A stretch of DNA of 64,000 bases, taken from Sphingomonadales bacterium (lineage in GTDB: Bacteria; Pseudomonadota; Alphaproteobacteria; Sphingomonadales; Sphingomonadaceae). The notes beneath the pieces were generated by a model that was not told where the DNA came from, searched no databases, and worked only from the letters and a program-made list of their open reading frames with translations. Of this stretch, positions 1 through 7,973 are shown piece by piece. A program made the position numbers and the translations under genes. Where the stretch lies: assembly GCA_016704425.1 (NCBI GenBank), contig JADJAC010000002.1, positions 682,001 to 746,000 on the forward strand, written 5' to 3'. The stretch's first letter is position 1. The number at the start of each line of letters is the position of its first letter.

Positions 1-186
1 GACCGGATGGTCGACAGGCTCTCGCTCATCCAGCTGCGCCGGATCGCCTCGCTCAAAAATTTCCAGAAAGAACGAATTCGCGACATGAGTGTGGATCGAT
101 TCCTCCACAATATCCGCTCGCTCGAGGATAGCGAAATCCTTGCTGTTACGACACGCGCGGCCTTGAGCTGCGCAATCCTGCGCTAA
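1..186 (+). CDS. C-terminal fragment of an unidentified protein
   Basis: An open frame enters from the left edge and runs in frame 1 to a TAA at 184-186, giving the last 61 residues of a protein that begins outside the window. The piece is charged and helical-looking (it contains SLIQLRRIASLKNF and ends SCAILR) and has no motif that I recognise. Codon use resembles the neighbouring genes. The next gene, sucC, starts 69 bases downstream on the same strand, so the two could be co-transcribed, but nothing links them by function. Confidence 0.55.
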   Translation, partial: DRMVDRLSLIQLRRIASLKNFQKERIRDMSVDRFLHNIRSLEDSEILAVTTRAALSCAILR

Positions 187-255
187 AGACTTTCCAACCG
201 CTCCCTCCTGTGCTTTAGGCCCCTGCATTCCAATGCAGAGGACTCGGGCCAAGAC

Positions 256-1455
256 ATGAACATTCATGAATACCAAGCCAAGGAATTGCTCGCCAAGTTC
301 GGCGTTCCCGTGCCTGCGGGCCATGCGGCGCTGAGCGTGGAGGAGGCCGTCGAAGCCGCAAAGCAGCTTCCCGGACCGCTTTATGTGGTCAAGGCACAGA
401 TCCATGCAGGCGGTCGCGGCAAGGGCAAGTTCAAGGAACTCGGTACTGACGCCAAGGGTGGTGTTCGTCTGGCAAAGACTCTTGATGAGGTGCGCGCCAA
501 CGCGGCAGACATGCTCGGCAACACGCTGGTGACGGTCCAGACTGGCCCGGCAGGCAAGCAGGTCAACCGCCTCTACATTACGGATGGCGTTGATATCGAA
601 AAGGAATTCTACCTCGCGCTGCTCGTCGATCGCGCGACAAGCCGCGTCGCCGTGGTCGCTTCAACGGAAGGCGGCATGAACATCGAGGATGTGGCGCACG
701 ACAGTCCGGAGAAGATCACCACAATCACGATTGATCCGGCCACCGGCCTGATGCCGCATCATGGCCGCACCGTCGCAAACGCGCTGGGCTTGACCGGCGA
801 TCTCGCCAAGCAGGCGCAGAGCACGCTCGCGGGCCTCTACAATGCCTTTCTTGGCACGGATGCATCCCAGATCGAGATCAATCCGCTGGCCGTCTGCGCG
901 GGCAACAAGCTGCTGGTGCTGGATGCGAAGGTCAGCTTCGATTCCAACGCCATGTTCCGCCACAAGGATCTCGCCGAATTGCGCGACCTGACCGAGGAAG
1001 ACCCGGCAGAAGTCGAGGCGTCCGAATATGACCTGGCCTATATCAAGCTCGACGGGAATATCGGCTGCATGGTCAATGGTGCTGGTCTGGCCATGGCAAC
1101 GATGGACATCATCAAGCTCAACGGCGAATTCCCGGCCAATTTCCTTGATGTCGGCGGCGGTGCCAGCAAGGAAAAGGTAACGGCGGCGTTCAAGATCATC
1201 CTGAAGGACCCGGCCGTGAAAGGCATCCTCGTCAACATCTTTGGCGGGATCATGAAGTGCGATATCATTGCCGACGGCATTGTCGCAGCAGCCAAGGAAG
1301 TGAATCTGTCGGTTCCCTTGGTCGTTCGGCTGGAGGGTACGAATGTGCAGCAGGGCAAGGATATCCTTGCTGGCTCCGGCCTGCCAATCGTTGCTGCCAA
1401 TGACCTTGGGGACGCGGCGAAGAAGATCGTCGCTGAGGTCCGCAAGGCAGCGTAA
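256..1455 (+). CDS. sucC: Succinyl-CoA ligase (ADP-forming) subunit beta
   Basis: This is the beta subunit of succinyl-CoA synthetase, which with SucD interconverts succinyl-CoA and succinate plus ATP in the TCA cycle in the cytoplasm. The 399-residue length is normal for the family. The N-terminal ATP-grasp half carries [14 protein letters not shown] (residues 46-59), which binds nucleotide. The C-terminal half has the CoA-ligase motifs [13 protein letters not shown] and [16 protein letters not shown] lies upstream of the ATG, at a rather long spacing. SucD, the obligate partner, does not follow. Electron-transfer flavoprotein genes do, so sucD must be elsewhere in the genome. The identification is firm. 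Confidence 0.97.
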   Translation: MNIHEYQAKELLAKFGVPVPAGHAALSVEEAVEAAKQLPGPLYVVKAQIHAGGRGKGKFKELGTDAKGGVRLAKTLDEVRANAADMLGNTLVTVQTGPAGKQVNRLYITDGVDIEKEFYLALLVDRATSRVAVVASTEGGMNIEDVAHDSPEKITTITIDPATGLMPHHGRTVANALGLTGDLAKQAQSTLAGLYNAFLGTDASQIEINPLAVCAGNKLLVLDAKVSFDSNAMFRHKDLAELRDLTEEDPAEVEASEYDLAYIKLDGNIGCMVNGAGLAMATMDIIKLNGEFPANFLDVGGGASKEKVTAAFKIILKDPAVKGILVNIFGGIMKCDIIADGIVAAAKEVNLSVPLVVRLEGTNVQQGKDILAGSGLPIVAANDLGDAAKKIVAEVRKAA

Positions 1456-1466
1456 GGCTTGCAAAC

Positions 1467-1491
1467 CGCCGCACATTTGTGCAGTGCGGCG
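1467..1491 (+). terminator. Hairpin after sucC, possible weak terminator or processing site
   Basis: An 8-bp perfect inverted repeat (CGCCGCAC at 1467-1474, GTGCGGCG at 1484-1491) with a 9-base loop begins 12 bases after the sucC stop. It is followed by AAAAATTTG rather than a T run. It is therefore at best a weak terminator, or an mRNA-stabilising 3' end that sets sucC apart from etfBA. Confidence 0.4.
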
Positions 1492-1497
1492 AAAAAT

Positions 1498-1530
1498 TTG
1501 ACGTTAACGTAAAGCGATTCTTTGGAGGAA
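1498..1530 (+). promoter_or_regulatory. Leader of etfBA with a perfect 10-bp palindrome and strong SD
   Basis: The perfect palindrome ACGTTAACGT occupies 1501-1510. It overlaps a TTGACG (1498-1503) that could act as a -35 element, with a poor -10 candidate about 17 bases later. TGGAGGA then gives a strong ribosome-binding site for etfB. The palindrome may be an operator. No regulator can be named from sequence alone. Confidence 0.3.
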
Positions 1531-1534
1531 TGAC

Positions 1535-2281
1535 ATGAAAATCCTCGTCCCCGTGAAGCGGGTGATCGATTATAATGTGAAGCCGCGGGTAAAGCCCGAT
1601 GGCAGCGGCGTCGACCTGGCCAACGTCAAGATGTCGATGAACCCGTTTGACGAGATCGCGGTCGAGGAAGCGCTGCGCCTCCGGGAAAAGGGCGTTGCGA
1701 CGGAAGTCGTCGCTGTATCCGTTGGTCCCGAAAAGGCTCAGGAAACGCTGCGCACTGCACTTGCGATGGGCGCAGATCGCGCCATTCTCGTGGTCGCCGA
1801 AGATGTGGAGCCGCTGGGCGTTGCCAAGCTGCTGGCGAAAATCGTCGAAGAAGAGGGCCCCGGCCTTGTGATCCTCGGCAAGCAGGCCATTGATGACGAT
1901 TCGAACCAGACCGGACAGATGCTCGCTGCACTGACGGGGCGCCCGCAAGGCACGTTCGCATCGAAGGTTGAAGTGTCGGGTGACAGCGTGTCGGTCACGC
2001 GTGAAGTTGATGGCGGGCTGGAAACAGTCACCCTCAAGACCCCGGCGATCATCACCACTGACCTGCGCCTCAATGAGCCGCGCTATGCATCCTTGCCGAA
2101 CATCATGAAGGCGAAGTCCAAGCCGCTGGCACAGAAGACACCGGCCGATTACGGCGTTGATGTCAGCCCGCGCCTCAAGACATTGAAGGTCACGGAGCCG
2201 CCGGTCCGCTCGGCCGGCGTGAAGGTTGCCGATGTCGATGCACTGGTTGCGAAACTCAAGGAAATGGGAGTGGCGGCATGA
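1535..2281 (+). CDS. etfB: Electron transfer flavoprotein subunit beta
   Basis: This is the small subunit of the soluble FAD/AMP heterodimer that collects electrons from acyl-CoA and other flavin dehydrogenases and passes them to ETF:quinone oxidoreductase. The 248-residue length is typical. The adenine-nucleotide-binding signature [13 protein letters not shown] lies at about residues 112-124. The dehydrogenase-recognition region with [12 protein letters not shown] lies near residues 188-199. TGGAGGA is placed ideally before the ATG. The stop overlaps the start of etfA in an ATGA, indicating translational coupling and 1:1 expression. Confidence 0.97.
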   Translation: MKILVPVKRVIDYNVKPRVKPDGSGVDLANVKMSMNPFDEIAVEEALRLREKGVATEVVAVSVGPEKAQETLRTALAMGADRAILVVAEDVEPLGVAKLLAKIVEEEGPGLVILGKQAIDDDSNQTGQMLAALTGRPQGTFASKVEVSGDSVSVTREVDGGLETVTLKTPAIITTDLRLNEPRYASLPNIMKAKSKPLAQKTPADYGVDVSPRLKTLKVTEPPVRSAGVKVADVDALVAKLKEMGVAA

Positions 2282-3207
2282 GCGTCCTCGTCTGGGTAGA
2301 ACATGACAATGCGTCGCTTAAGGACGCAACGCTTGCTGCTGTCACCGCGGCAGGCCAGCTTGGCGAAGTCCATGCGCTGGTGGCCGGGAATGGCTGCTCG
2401 GCCGTGGCCGATCAGGCTGCGAAGATCGCTGGCGTCTCGAAGGTGCTTCTGGCCAACGACGCGGCCTATGCCAATGGCCTGGCGGAAAATGTCGCGCCGC
2501 TCATCGCTGGCCTGATGGCCGATTATGACGCGTTCGTGGCTCCTGCCACGTCGCATGGCAAGAATATCGCACCGCGCGTGGCGGCCAGCCTTGACGTGAT
2601 GCAGATTTCGGACATCCTCTCGGTCGAGAGCGCCGATACCTTCACGCGCCCCATCTATGCTGGCAACGCCATCGCCACGGTCCAGTCGAGCGATGCGAAG
2701 AAAGTCATCACAGTGCGCGGTACAGCGTTTGCCAAGGCAGCCGCTGAAGGCGGTTCGGCCAGCGTCGAGCCAGTTTCCGGTGCGGGGGATTCCGGCCTGT
2801 CCACATTTGTCGGCGCGGAAATCGCCAAGCTCGAGCGGCCCGAACTGACGAGCGCCAAGATCATCGTCTCAGGTGGTCGTGCGCTGAAGGACAGCGAGAC
2901 CTTCCAGCAGGTCATCTTCCCCCTTGCCGACAAGCTTGGTGCAGCCGTCGGCGCAAGCCGCGCGGCAGTCGATGCGGGTTATGTGCCGAACGACTATCAG
3001 GTCGGCCAGACCGGCAAGATCGTGGCCCCGGAAATCTATGTCGCAGTCGGTATCTCCGGCGCAATCCAGCACCTTGCCGGCATGAAGGACAGCAAGACCA
3101 TCATCGCCATCAACAAGGACGAAGACGCACCGATCTTTCAGGTCGCGGACTATGGTCTGGTTGCCGACCTGTTCAAGGCCGTGCCCGAGCTGGTTGAAAA
3201 GCTCTAG
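2278..3207 (+). CDS. etfA: Electron transfer flavoprotein subunit alpha
   Basis: This is the FAD-binding large subunit of ETF. The 309-residue length is normal. The C-terminal FAD domain shows the family pattern [11 protein letters not shown], then [40 protein letters not shown] and NKDEDAPIF. The ATG overlaps the TGA of etfB by four bases. A strong intrinsic terminator follows, so etfBA forms a complete transcription unit, possibly with sucC upstream. The thiolase, MaoC and putA genes elsewhere in the window are the kind of acyl-CoA and amino-acid catabolism that feeds ETF-type carriers. Confidence 0.97.
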   Translation: MSVLVWVEHDNASLKDATLAAVTAAGQLGEVHALVAGNGCSAVADQAAKIAGVSKVLLANDAAYANGLAENVAPLIAGLMADYDAFVAPATSHGKNIAPRVAASLDVMQISDILSVESADTFTRPIYAGNAIATVQSSDAKKVITVRGTAFAKAAAEGGSASVEPVSGAGDSGLSTFVGAEIAKLERPELTSAKIIVSGGRALKDSETFQQVIFPLADKLGAAVGASRAAVDAGYVPNDYQVGQTGKIVAPEIYVAVGISGAIQHLAGMKDSKTIIAINKDEDAPIFQVADYGLVADLFKAVPELVEKL

Positions 3208-3232
3208 AAGTAGGCTGACTCAATTTGGATGC

Positions 3233-3263
3233 AAAAGGGGTGGCTTTGGCCGCCCCTTTTTTT
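3233..3263 (+). terminator. Intrinsic terminator of etfA, probably bidirectional
   Basis: A 12-bp stem (AAAAGGGGTGGC with GCCGCCCCTTTT, one T-G wobble) and a 4-base loop at 3245-3248 run straight into a T tract ending at 3263. On the minus strand the same stem ends in TTTT, so it may also stop the convergent DUF4010 gene. Confidence 0.9.
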
Positions 3264-3269
3264 GGCCCA

Positions 3270-4589
3270 TCAGCTGAGCATCCAGATCCCGCCCGCGATC
3301 AGGCCAGCGTCGACAAACAGCGGAAGCGCAGCCACAAATCCGGCGCGAAAGCCGCCCAGGACAACGACAAGGACGGATTTGAGGACGGTATTCACGAATA
3401 TGGGAAGCGAAAGCAGGATGCCGAACTGTGCCAGAGGCAAGCTCCCCTTCGGTAGTGTCGTCGTCATGATGATCGCGGCGTCCACGTCGTAAAGGCCAGT
3501 CAGGCCGACCAGAATAGTCATCCCCTCCGCGCCATATCGGTCGATCGTCCAGCGCGCCGCAATCACGATCACGGCAACCATCACCGCAAAGCCGACTGCC
3601 GGCCAGAAATCGAAGGGATTCCGGCGCGGGGCAACGCCGCTGCCCTGGCTCCTGTCCGCGCGATAGACTGCAAGCAGCGCGTAAAGCACATTGAACGCAG
3701 CAGCGGCACCAATGCCGATCGCAAAAACTCCCAGCGCCGACGGCAGCAGCACGCTGCACAGGATCAGGACGCGCATGGGCATCATCGCACTCGCGGCCGC
3801 AATCGCGGCATTGAGCATCGAACGATCCTCTCCTTCCGACCGAAGCCGCCGCGCCAGTTCAGCAGTGACAGCCGTCGACGAATATGTGGCGCCAATTGCC
3901 GCTGCCAGGATCGTGCCCCGCGTGCTGCCGAACCGTTTGCTCGCCCAGTATCCGGCAAAGGAAAGGCCGGTCACAAAGACGACGACAAGCCACAACATGC
4001 GGGGATTGAGCGCATCGTAAGGCCCCATTGCACGGTCGGGCAGCAAAGGCAGGATGACAAGTGCTATCGCCCCATATTGCGCGGCCGCCAGCATATCGCG
4101 CTCATCGAGTGTCTGGAGCCAGCCGTGAAGCTTTTCGCGCATCGACAGGATCAGGGTTGTTGCCGCCCCTGCAACCATCGCCTCACGCGCAAGGCCGACC
4201 GTTGCCAACATGCCGAACAGGATCGTAAGCACGCCTACCACGGCCCCCGTCGCCGACACATTGTCATCAGGCTCCGCAAGCCGTTCGCGAAAGCCGAGCA
4301 TCAGCACGCCAATCAACCCGGCGAGCCCCAGAACACCGAACCAGGGCGACAGCGCCGTGGATACCAGGCCGACAAGTCCTCCGCCCAAACCCAGCAAGGC
4401 GTGGGTCCTGATCCCGGCCACCCTTCCGCCAACATGCTCGTTGCGCTGGCGCCAGCCGCGTTCCAGCCCGACCAGCAGGCCAATGCCTATCGCCAGCAGG
4501 AGGCCAAGAACCGGGTCAAGCCCGGCCGAACTCAAGGGAAGATTGAGCAACCCTGTCTGGGCCGACGCCTGCGAAAGTGGCGGGATCAC
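3270..4589 (-). CDS. MgtC/SapB and DUF4010 multi-pass membrane protein
   Basis: This is a very hydrophobic protein. The N-terminal part has the MgtC/SapB-like block GLLLAIGIGLLVGLERGW followed by RVAGIRTHALLGLGGGL, and the rest matches the DUF4010 arrangement of many membrane segments. The family's function is unsettled, although MgtC proteins are linked to growth at low Mg2+. I chose a GTG at 4589 because it overlaps the nhaA TGA as GTGA, giving 439 residues. An upstream ATG at 4634 would add 15 residues but overlap nhaA by 49 bases. Coupling to nhaA suggests a shared role in ion homeostasis, which is inference. Confidence 0.85.
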   Translation of the reverse strand: MIPPLSQASAQTGLLNLPLSSAGLDPVLGLLLAIGIGLLVGLERGWRQRNEHVGGRVAGIRTHALLGLGGGLVGLVSTALSPWFGVLGLAGLIGVLMLGFRERLAEPDDNVSATGAVVGVLTILFGMLATVGLAREAMVAGAATTLILSMREKLHGWLQTLDERDMLAAAQYGAIALVILPLLPDRAMGPYDALNPRMLWLVVVFVTGLSFAGYWASKRFGSTRGTILAAAIGATYSSTAVTAELARRLRSEGEDRSMLNAAIAAASAMMPMRVLILCSVLLPSALGVFAIGIGAAAAFNVLYALLAVYRADRSQGSGVAPRRNPFDFWPAVGFAVMVAVIVIAARWTIDRYGAEGMTILVGLTGLYDVDAAIIMTTTLPKGSLPLAQFGILLSLPIFVNTVLKSVLVVVLGGFRAGFVAALPLFVDAGLIAGGIWMLS

Positions 4590-5761
4590 GATTTCGCTCT
4601 CGATTCGCCCAAGCGCAAAATCACATAGCCACACAGCGCCGCGATAACCGAGCCCATGAGTACGCCCATCTTCACACCGTCACTCATGCCGTGATCCTCA
4701 AAAGCCAGGCCGCCGATGAACAGGCTCATCGTAAAGCCGATCCCGCACAGAAGCGATACGCCATAGATCTGCTGCCAGCTTGCATGGGCGGGCTTGTCTG
4801 CAAGTCTGAGTTTCACGGCGAGCCAAACACTGGAGAAGATTCCAAGCTGCTTGCCCACAAACAGGCCAGCCGCAATGCCAAGCGGAAGCGGCGCCAACAG
4901 GGCATCGGGGCCCACGCCCGAAAGCGAAACGCCCGCATTGGCAAAGCCGAACAGCGGGACAATGCCGAAAGCAACCGGCTTGTGCAGTGCGTGTTCGAGG
5001 CGGTGGAGTGTCGAGTCCTCATCCTCGGGAGCACCGGGCGTCGGGCGCAGCGGAATGGTGATGGCCGCAAGCACCCCGGCAATCGTCGCATGCACGCCCG
5101 AGAGGTAGACCGCGACCCACAGCAGGGCCGCCAGAGGGAGGTACCATCGCAACTGCGTGACGCCGGATCGGTTCAAAGTGTACATCAACGCAACGATTGC
5201 AGTCGCAACAAGCAATGCCGCGCCGTGTATCGCACTGGTATAGGCCAGGGCGATGATCGCAACTGCTCCCATGTCGTCCACAATGGCAACTGTGGTCAGA
5301 AACAGTTTCAGTGATGCCGGTGCCCTGCTGCCAAGCAAGGCGAGCACACCAATGGCAAAGGCAATATCCGTTGCGGCCGGAATGGCCCACCCCCTTGCCA
5401 GCGCAGGATCGCCGCGCGTGACAGCAAGGTAGACCAGCGCCGGTACGATCATTCCGGCCGCCGCTGCGATCATCGGCAAGCGCCGGTCAGCCCAAGTCGA
5501 CAGATGCCCGTCAACAAACTCGCGCTTGATCTCGAGGCCGACCAGCAGGAAAAACAGCGCCATCAGACCGTCATTGATCCAAGCGTGCAGCGAAAGCGGC
5601 CCGACCATGAGGTGGAAGACGTCAAAATAGACCGTAGCCAGCGCGCTGTTCGCCACAAGCATCGCGAGCGCCGCTGCCGCCATCAGGAGGATGCCGCCCG
5701 CAGCTTCGCTCTCAAGAAACTCTCGCAGCGCTGAGCGCGGTGTGGGTCGACTCTCATTCAC
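4586..5761 (-). CDS. nhaA: Na+/H+ antiporter NhaA
   Basis: This is an inner-membrane sodium/proton antiporter that exports Na+ in exchange for H+ in alkaline or salty conditions. The 391 residues form about 12 membrane segments. The NhaA signature AATDIAFAIGVLALLGSR is present, followed by the ion-binding Asp-Asp pair in TVAIVDDMGAV. The N-terminal SALREFLESEAAGG is standard for the family. The start codon is GTG. The DUF4010 gene follows with a 4-base overlap. A TTGACA box lies just upstream. Annotation is secure. Confidence 0.96.
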   Translation of the reverse strand: MNESRPTPRSALREFLESEAAGGILLMAAAALAMLVANSALATVYFDVFHLMVGPLSLHAWINDGLMALFFLLVGLEIKREFVDGHLSTWADRRLPMIAAAAGMIVPALVYLAVTRGDPALARGWAIPAATDIAFAIGVLALLGSRAPASLKLFLTTVAIVDDMGAVAIIALAYTSAIHGAALLVATAIVALMYTLNRSGVTQLRWYLPLAALLWVAVYLSGVHATIAGVLAAITIPLRPTPGAPEDEDSTLHRLEHALHKPVAFGIVPLFGFANAGVSLSGVGPDALLAPLPLGIAAGLFVGKQLGIFSSVWLAVKLRLADKPAHASWQQIYGVSLLCGIGFTMSLFIGGLAFEDHGMSDGVKMGVLMGSVIAALCGYVILRLGESRAKS

Positions 5762-5767
5762 GGCAAT

Positions 5768-5796
5768 TGCAATAACCCATTTGGTATTTATGTCAA
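5768..5796 (-). promoter_or_regulatory. Candidate sigma-70 promoter of nhaA
   Basis: On the minus strand a perfect TTGACA (plus-strand 5791-5796) is followed, after 17 bases, by the weak -10-like ATTGCA. The surrounding 60 bases are clearly AT-richer than the genes. Transcription would start almost at the GTG of nhaA, leaving a very short leader, so the exact -10 box is uncertain. Confidence 0.35.
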
Positions 5797-5825
5797 GATA
5801 ATAGGATCATAAAGGGAACTTTTCG

Positions 5826-7973
5826 TCAGCGCACTGTGAAGCGAGATTGATCGACAATATGTCCGGATGGGTCGACCAGGGCAAGTCTATGCACACCCGG
5901 CCCAGCCAAAATAAGTGGCGCATTTCTGGCATCTCCGAGATCCCTCCGATCGAGAACCAGCCGGTGGCCCGTCACTTCACCGGTGACCGCAAAACCGAGC
6001 CGCTGACGGTCGATGGGAATATCGGGATCAAGCGCGTAGACACTTCCTGAAACCGGATTGGTTATTCTCGGACGTCGCGCGGCTGCCGGTGCCGCCACCT
6101 GAACTGCCTGCCCGGTTCCTTTCAGAAAATATTCCTGCCTTGGTGATTCAAGACCGCCTGCAAAGCGGATCGGTCGCGTTTCGATGCCTGCCGGCATGGG
6201 GGGCGCCCGGCCCGGGGCATGGGCATGAAGCGCCATCATCACATCCCGCCATACAGGCGCCGCGCCGCTCGTCCCGGACACGGCTTTCATGCTATCGCCC
6301 TCAAGGTTCCCGATCCACACCGCAACGGTATAGCGATCCGACCAGCCGACGCACCAATTGTCGCGCATCGCCTTGGAGGTTCCCGTCTTGACGGCTGCCC
6401 AGAAAGGCAGCTTCAGCGCACTGTCCAGTCCGAACGTGCCCGAACGCGCCAGCGGATCGGAGAGGATCGAACCGACCAGCCAGCTTGCCTGTTCCGACAA
6501 TACCCGCCGCGGCGCTATGCGCGGATCGCTTCCCCGCAGCCGCAGCGGAGACCAGCGTCCGCCCAGTGCAAAGCTGCGATAAGCCGCAGCCTGTTCGAGC
6601 AGCGTCACTTCCGCCGAGCCGAGCGCCAGCGAAAACCCATAATATTGGCCATCCTCGGTCAGCCCGCGATAGCCCGTATCCCAAAGCCGGTCGCGAAAGG
6701 CTTCCGTCCCGCCGATCACCAGCGTCCGCACCGCCGGCACGTTCAGAGATCCAGCCAGGGCCGAGCGGACCGAGACCGGCCCCTTGAAGACATGATCGTA
6801 ATTCTGCGGGACATACAGTCCCGATGCCGTGTCGAGCTGCACCGGAGAATCATCGAGAATGGAGGCCGGCGTCAGATAACCGCGCTCCATCACCATGCCG
6901 TAAAGGAACGGCTTCAGAGTGGAACCGGCCTGGCGATAGGCGTCCGCTCCGTCGACTGCAGCAGCCGTCGATCCACCCCCGACGCCGCCCACATAGGCCA
7001 GCACATCACCGCTTTCATTGTCGACGACGACAACGGCCCCGTCGCGCGCCCTCACACTGCCAAGCCCGAGAAGCTGGCGCCGCAGCGCGGCTGTGGCCAT
7101 GGCCTGAATGCCACGATCAAGCGTGGTCGCCACGCGCATCCCGGGTTCGGTGAGAAGCTTGACCGAAAGGTGCGGCGCCAGGCCGGGATCGAGCGCGAGT
7201 TGCCGTTGATTGTCGAGCATTGCATTCGACATGTCGCGCAGCCGAGCGCAATCGGCAGGGCGCGCATGGCATGCCCGTGCCGCAACCGTTGCAGGGAGTG
7301 CCGTCGGATCTGGCAACAACGCAGCGACCAGCCGCGCTTCGTCTGCCGTCAATGTGGCGGGAGTCTTTCCGAACAGGCCGAGGGCAGCGGCGCCGATGCC
7401 CTGCGCTTCCCCCCGGAAACCGGCAAGATTGAGATAAGCCTCAAGAATCTGGTCCTTTGACCAGCGGGCCTCGAGCGCCCTGGCGGCCCGCATCTGCCGG
7501 GCCTTGTCAAACCAGCTTCGCGTGCCGGGAGCAGCGAGGCCGTGAGCCAGGAAGGCAGCGACCTGCATGGAGATCGTGCTCGCCCCGCGCGATCGTTCTC
7601 CTGAGAACCGTGCTTTCACAGCGCTCCCAATGGCCAGCCAGTCGACACCCCCATGATCGCGAAATCTCTTGTCTTCGGATGCCACGACAGTTTCGACCAG
7701 CGCCGGTGCCATGTTCCGGAGCGGCACCCAGGCCAGTCTCCGCGCATGGAAATTGACGCGCTGGCTGTCGAGCAATTGGCCGTTTCGATCGTAGAGCCAG
7801 GACTCGCTGGGCTGCCAGGCGGTGACCACCCGCCCGTAGCTCGGGAGTACGGGCGGAATGGTCGCCAACCAAAGCAACAGCATCGTCATCCCCGCGAAGG
7901 CGGGGACCCACAAACGCGCGTGACGGAGTAGAGCGATCCCCGCCTTCGCGGGGATGACGGCCGAAAACTTCAC
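5826..7973 (-). CDS. pbpC: Penicillin-binding protein 1C (bifunctional transglycosylase/transpeptidase)
   Basis: This class A PBP polymerises and cross-links peptidoglycan on the periplasmic face of the inner membrane. A hydrophobic anchor (MLLLWLATIPPVL) precedes the glycosyltransferase domain (VVASEDKRFRDHGGVDW, then RGASTISMQVA). The transpeptidase domain has the SxxK motif in AGSTLKPFLYG and KTGTS. The C-terminal domain is of the PBP1C type. I place the start at GTG 7973, which overlaps the stop of the macroglobulin gene as GTGA and gives 715 residues. An ATG at 7889 (687 residues) is the alternative. With the GTG start, the first ~30 residues are encoded by a palindromic repeat. PBP1C and YfhM are commonly adjacent in bacteria. 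Confidence 0.92.
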   Translation of the reverse strand: MKFSAVIPAKAGIALLRHARLWVPAFAGMTMLLLWLATIPPVLPSYGRVVTAWQPSESWLYDRNGQLLDSQRVNFHARRLAWVPLRNMAPALVETVVASEDKRFRDHGGVDWLAIGSAVKARFSGERSRGASTISMQVAAFLAHGLAAPGTRSWFDKARQMRAARALEARWSKDQILEAYLNLAGFRGEAQGIGAAALGLFGKTPATLTADEARLVAALLPDPTALPATVAARACHARPADCARLRDMSNAMLDNQRQLALDPGLAPHLSVKLLTEPGMRVATTLDRGIQAMATAALRRQLLGLGSVRARDGAVVVVDNESGDVLAYVGGVGGGSTAAAVDGADAYRQAGSTLKPFLYGMVMERGYLTPASILDDSPVQLDTASGLYVPQNYDHVFKGPVSVRSALAGSLNVPAVRTLVIGGTEAFRDRLWDTGYRGLTEDGQYYGFSLALGSAEVTLLEQAAAYRSFALGGRWSPLRLRGSDPRIAPRRVLSEQASWLVGSILSDPLARSGTFGLDSALKLPFWAAVKTGTSKAMRDNWCVGWSDRYTVAVWIGNLEGDSMKAVSGTSGAAPVWRDVMMALHAHAPGRAPPMPAGIETRPIRFAGGLESPRQEYFLKGTGQAVQVAAPAAARRPRITNPVSGSVYALDPDIPIDRQRLGFAVTGEVTGHRLVLDRRDLGDARNAPLILAGPGVHRLALVDPSGHIVDQSRFTVR
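7885..7958. repeat. REP-like palindromic element overlapping the pbpC start
   Basis: Two perfect 22-bp inverted arms (7885-7906 and 7937-7958) flank a 30-base centre. Each arm contains its own small hairpin, CCCCGC-GAAG-GCGGGG. This composition is typical of dispersed REP/BIME-type repeats in proteobacteria, here read in frame as VIPAKAGI and WVPAFAGMT. It covers the N-terminal codons of pbpC just after the macroglobulin stop. A shorter relative lies at 42187-42231. Confidence 0.85.

Noticed and set aside
661..1476. Minus-strand frame of 271 codons opposite sucC
   Set aside because: It is a shadow of a highly conserved gene in which codon positions favour antisense openness.
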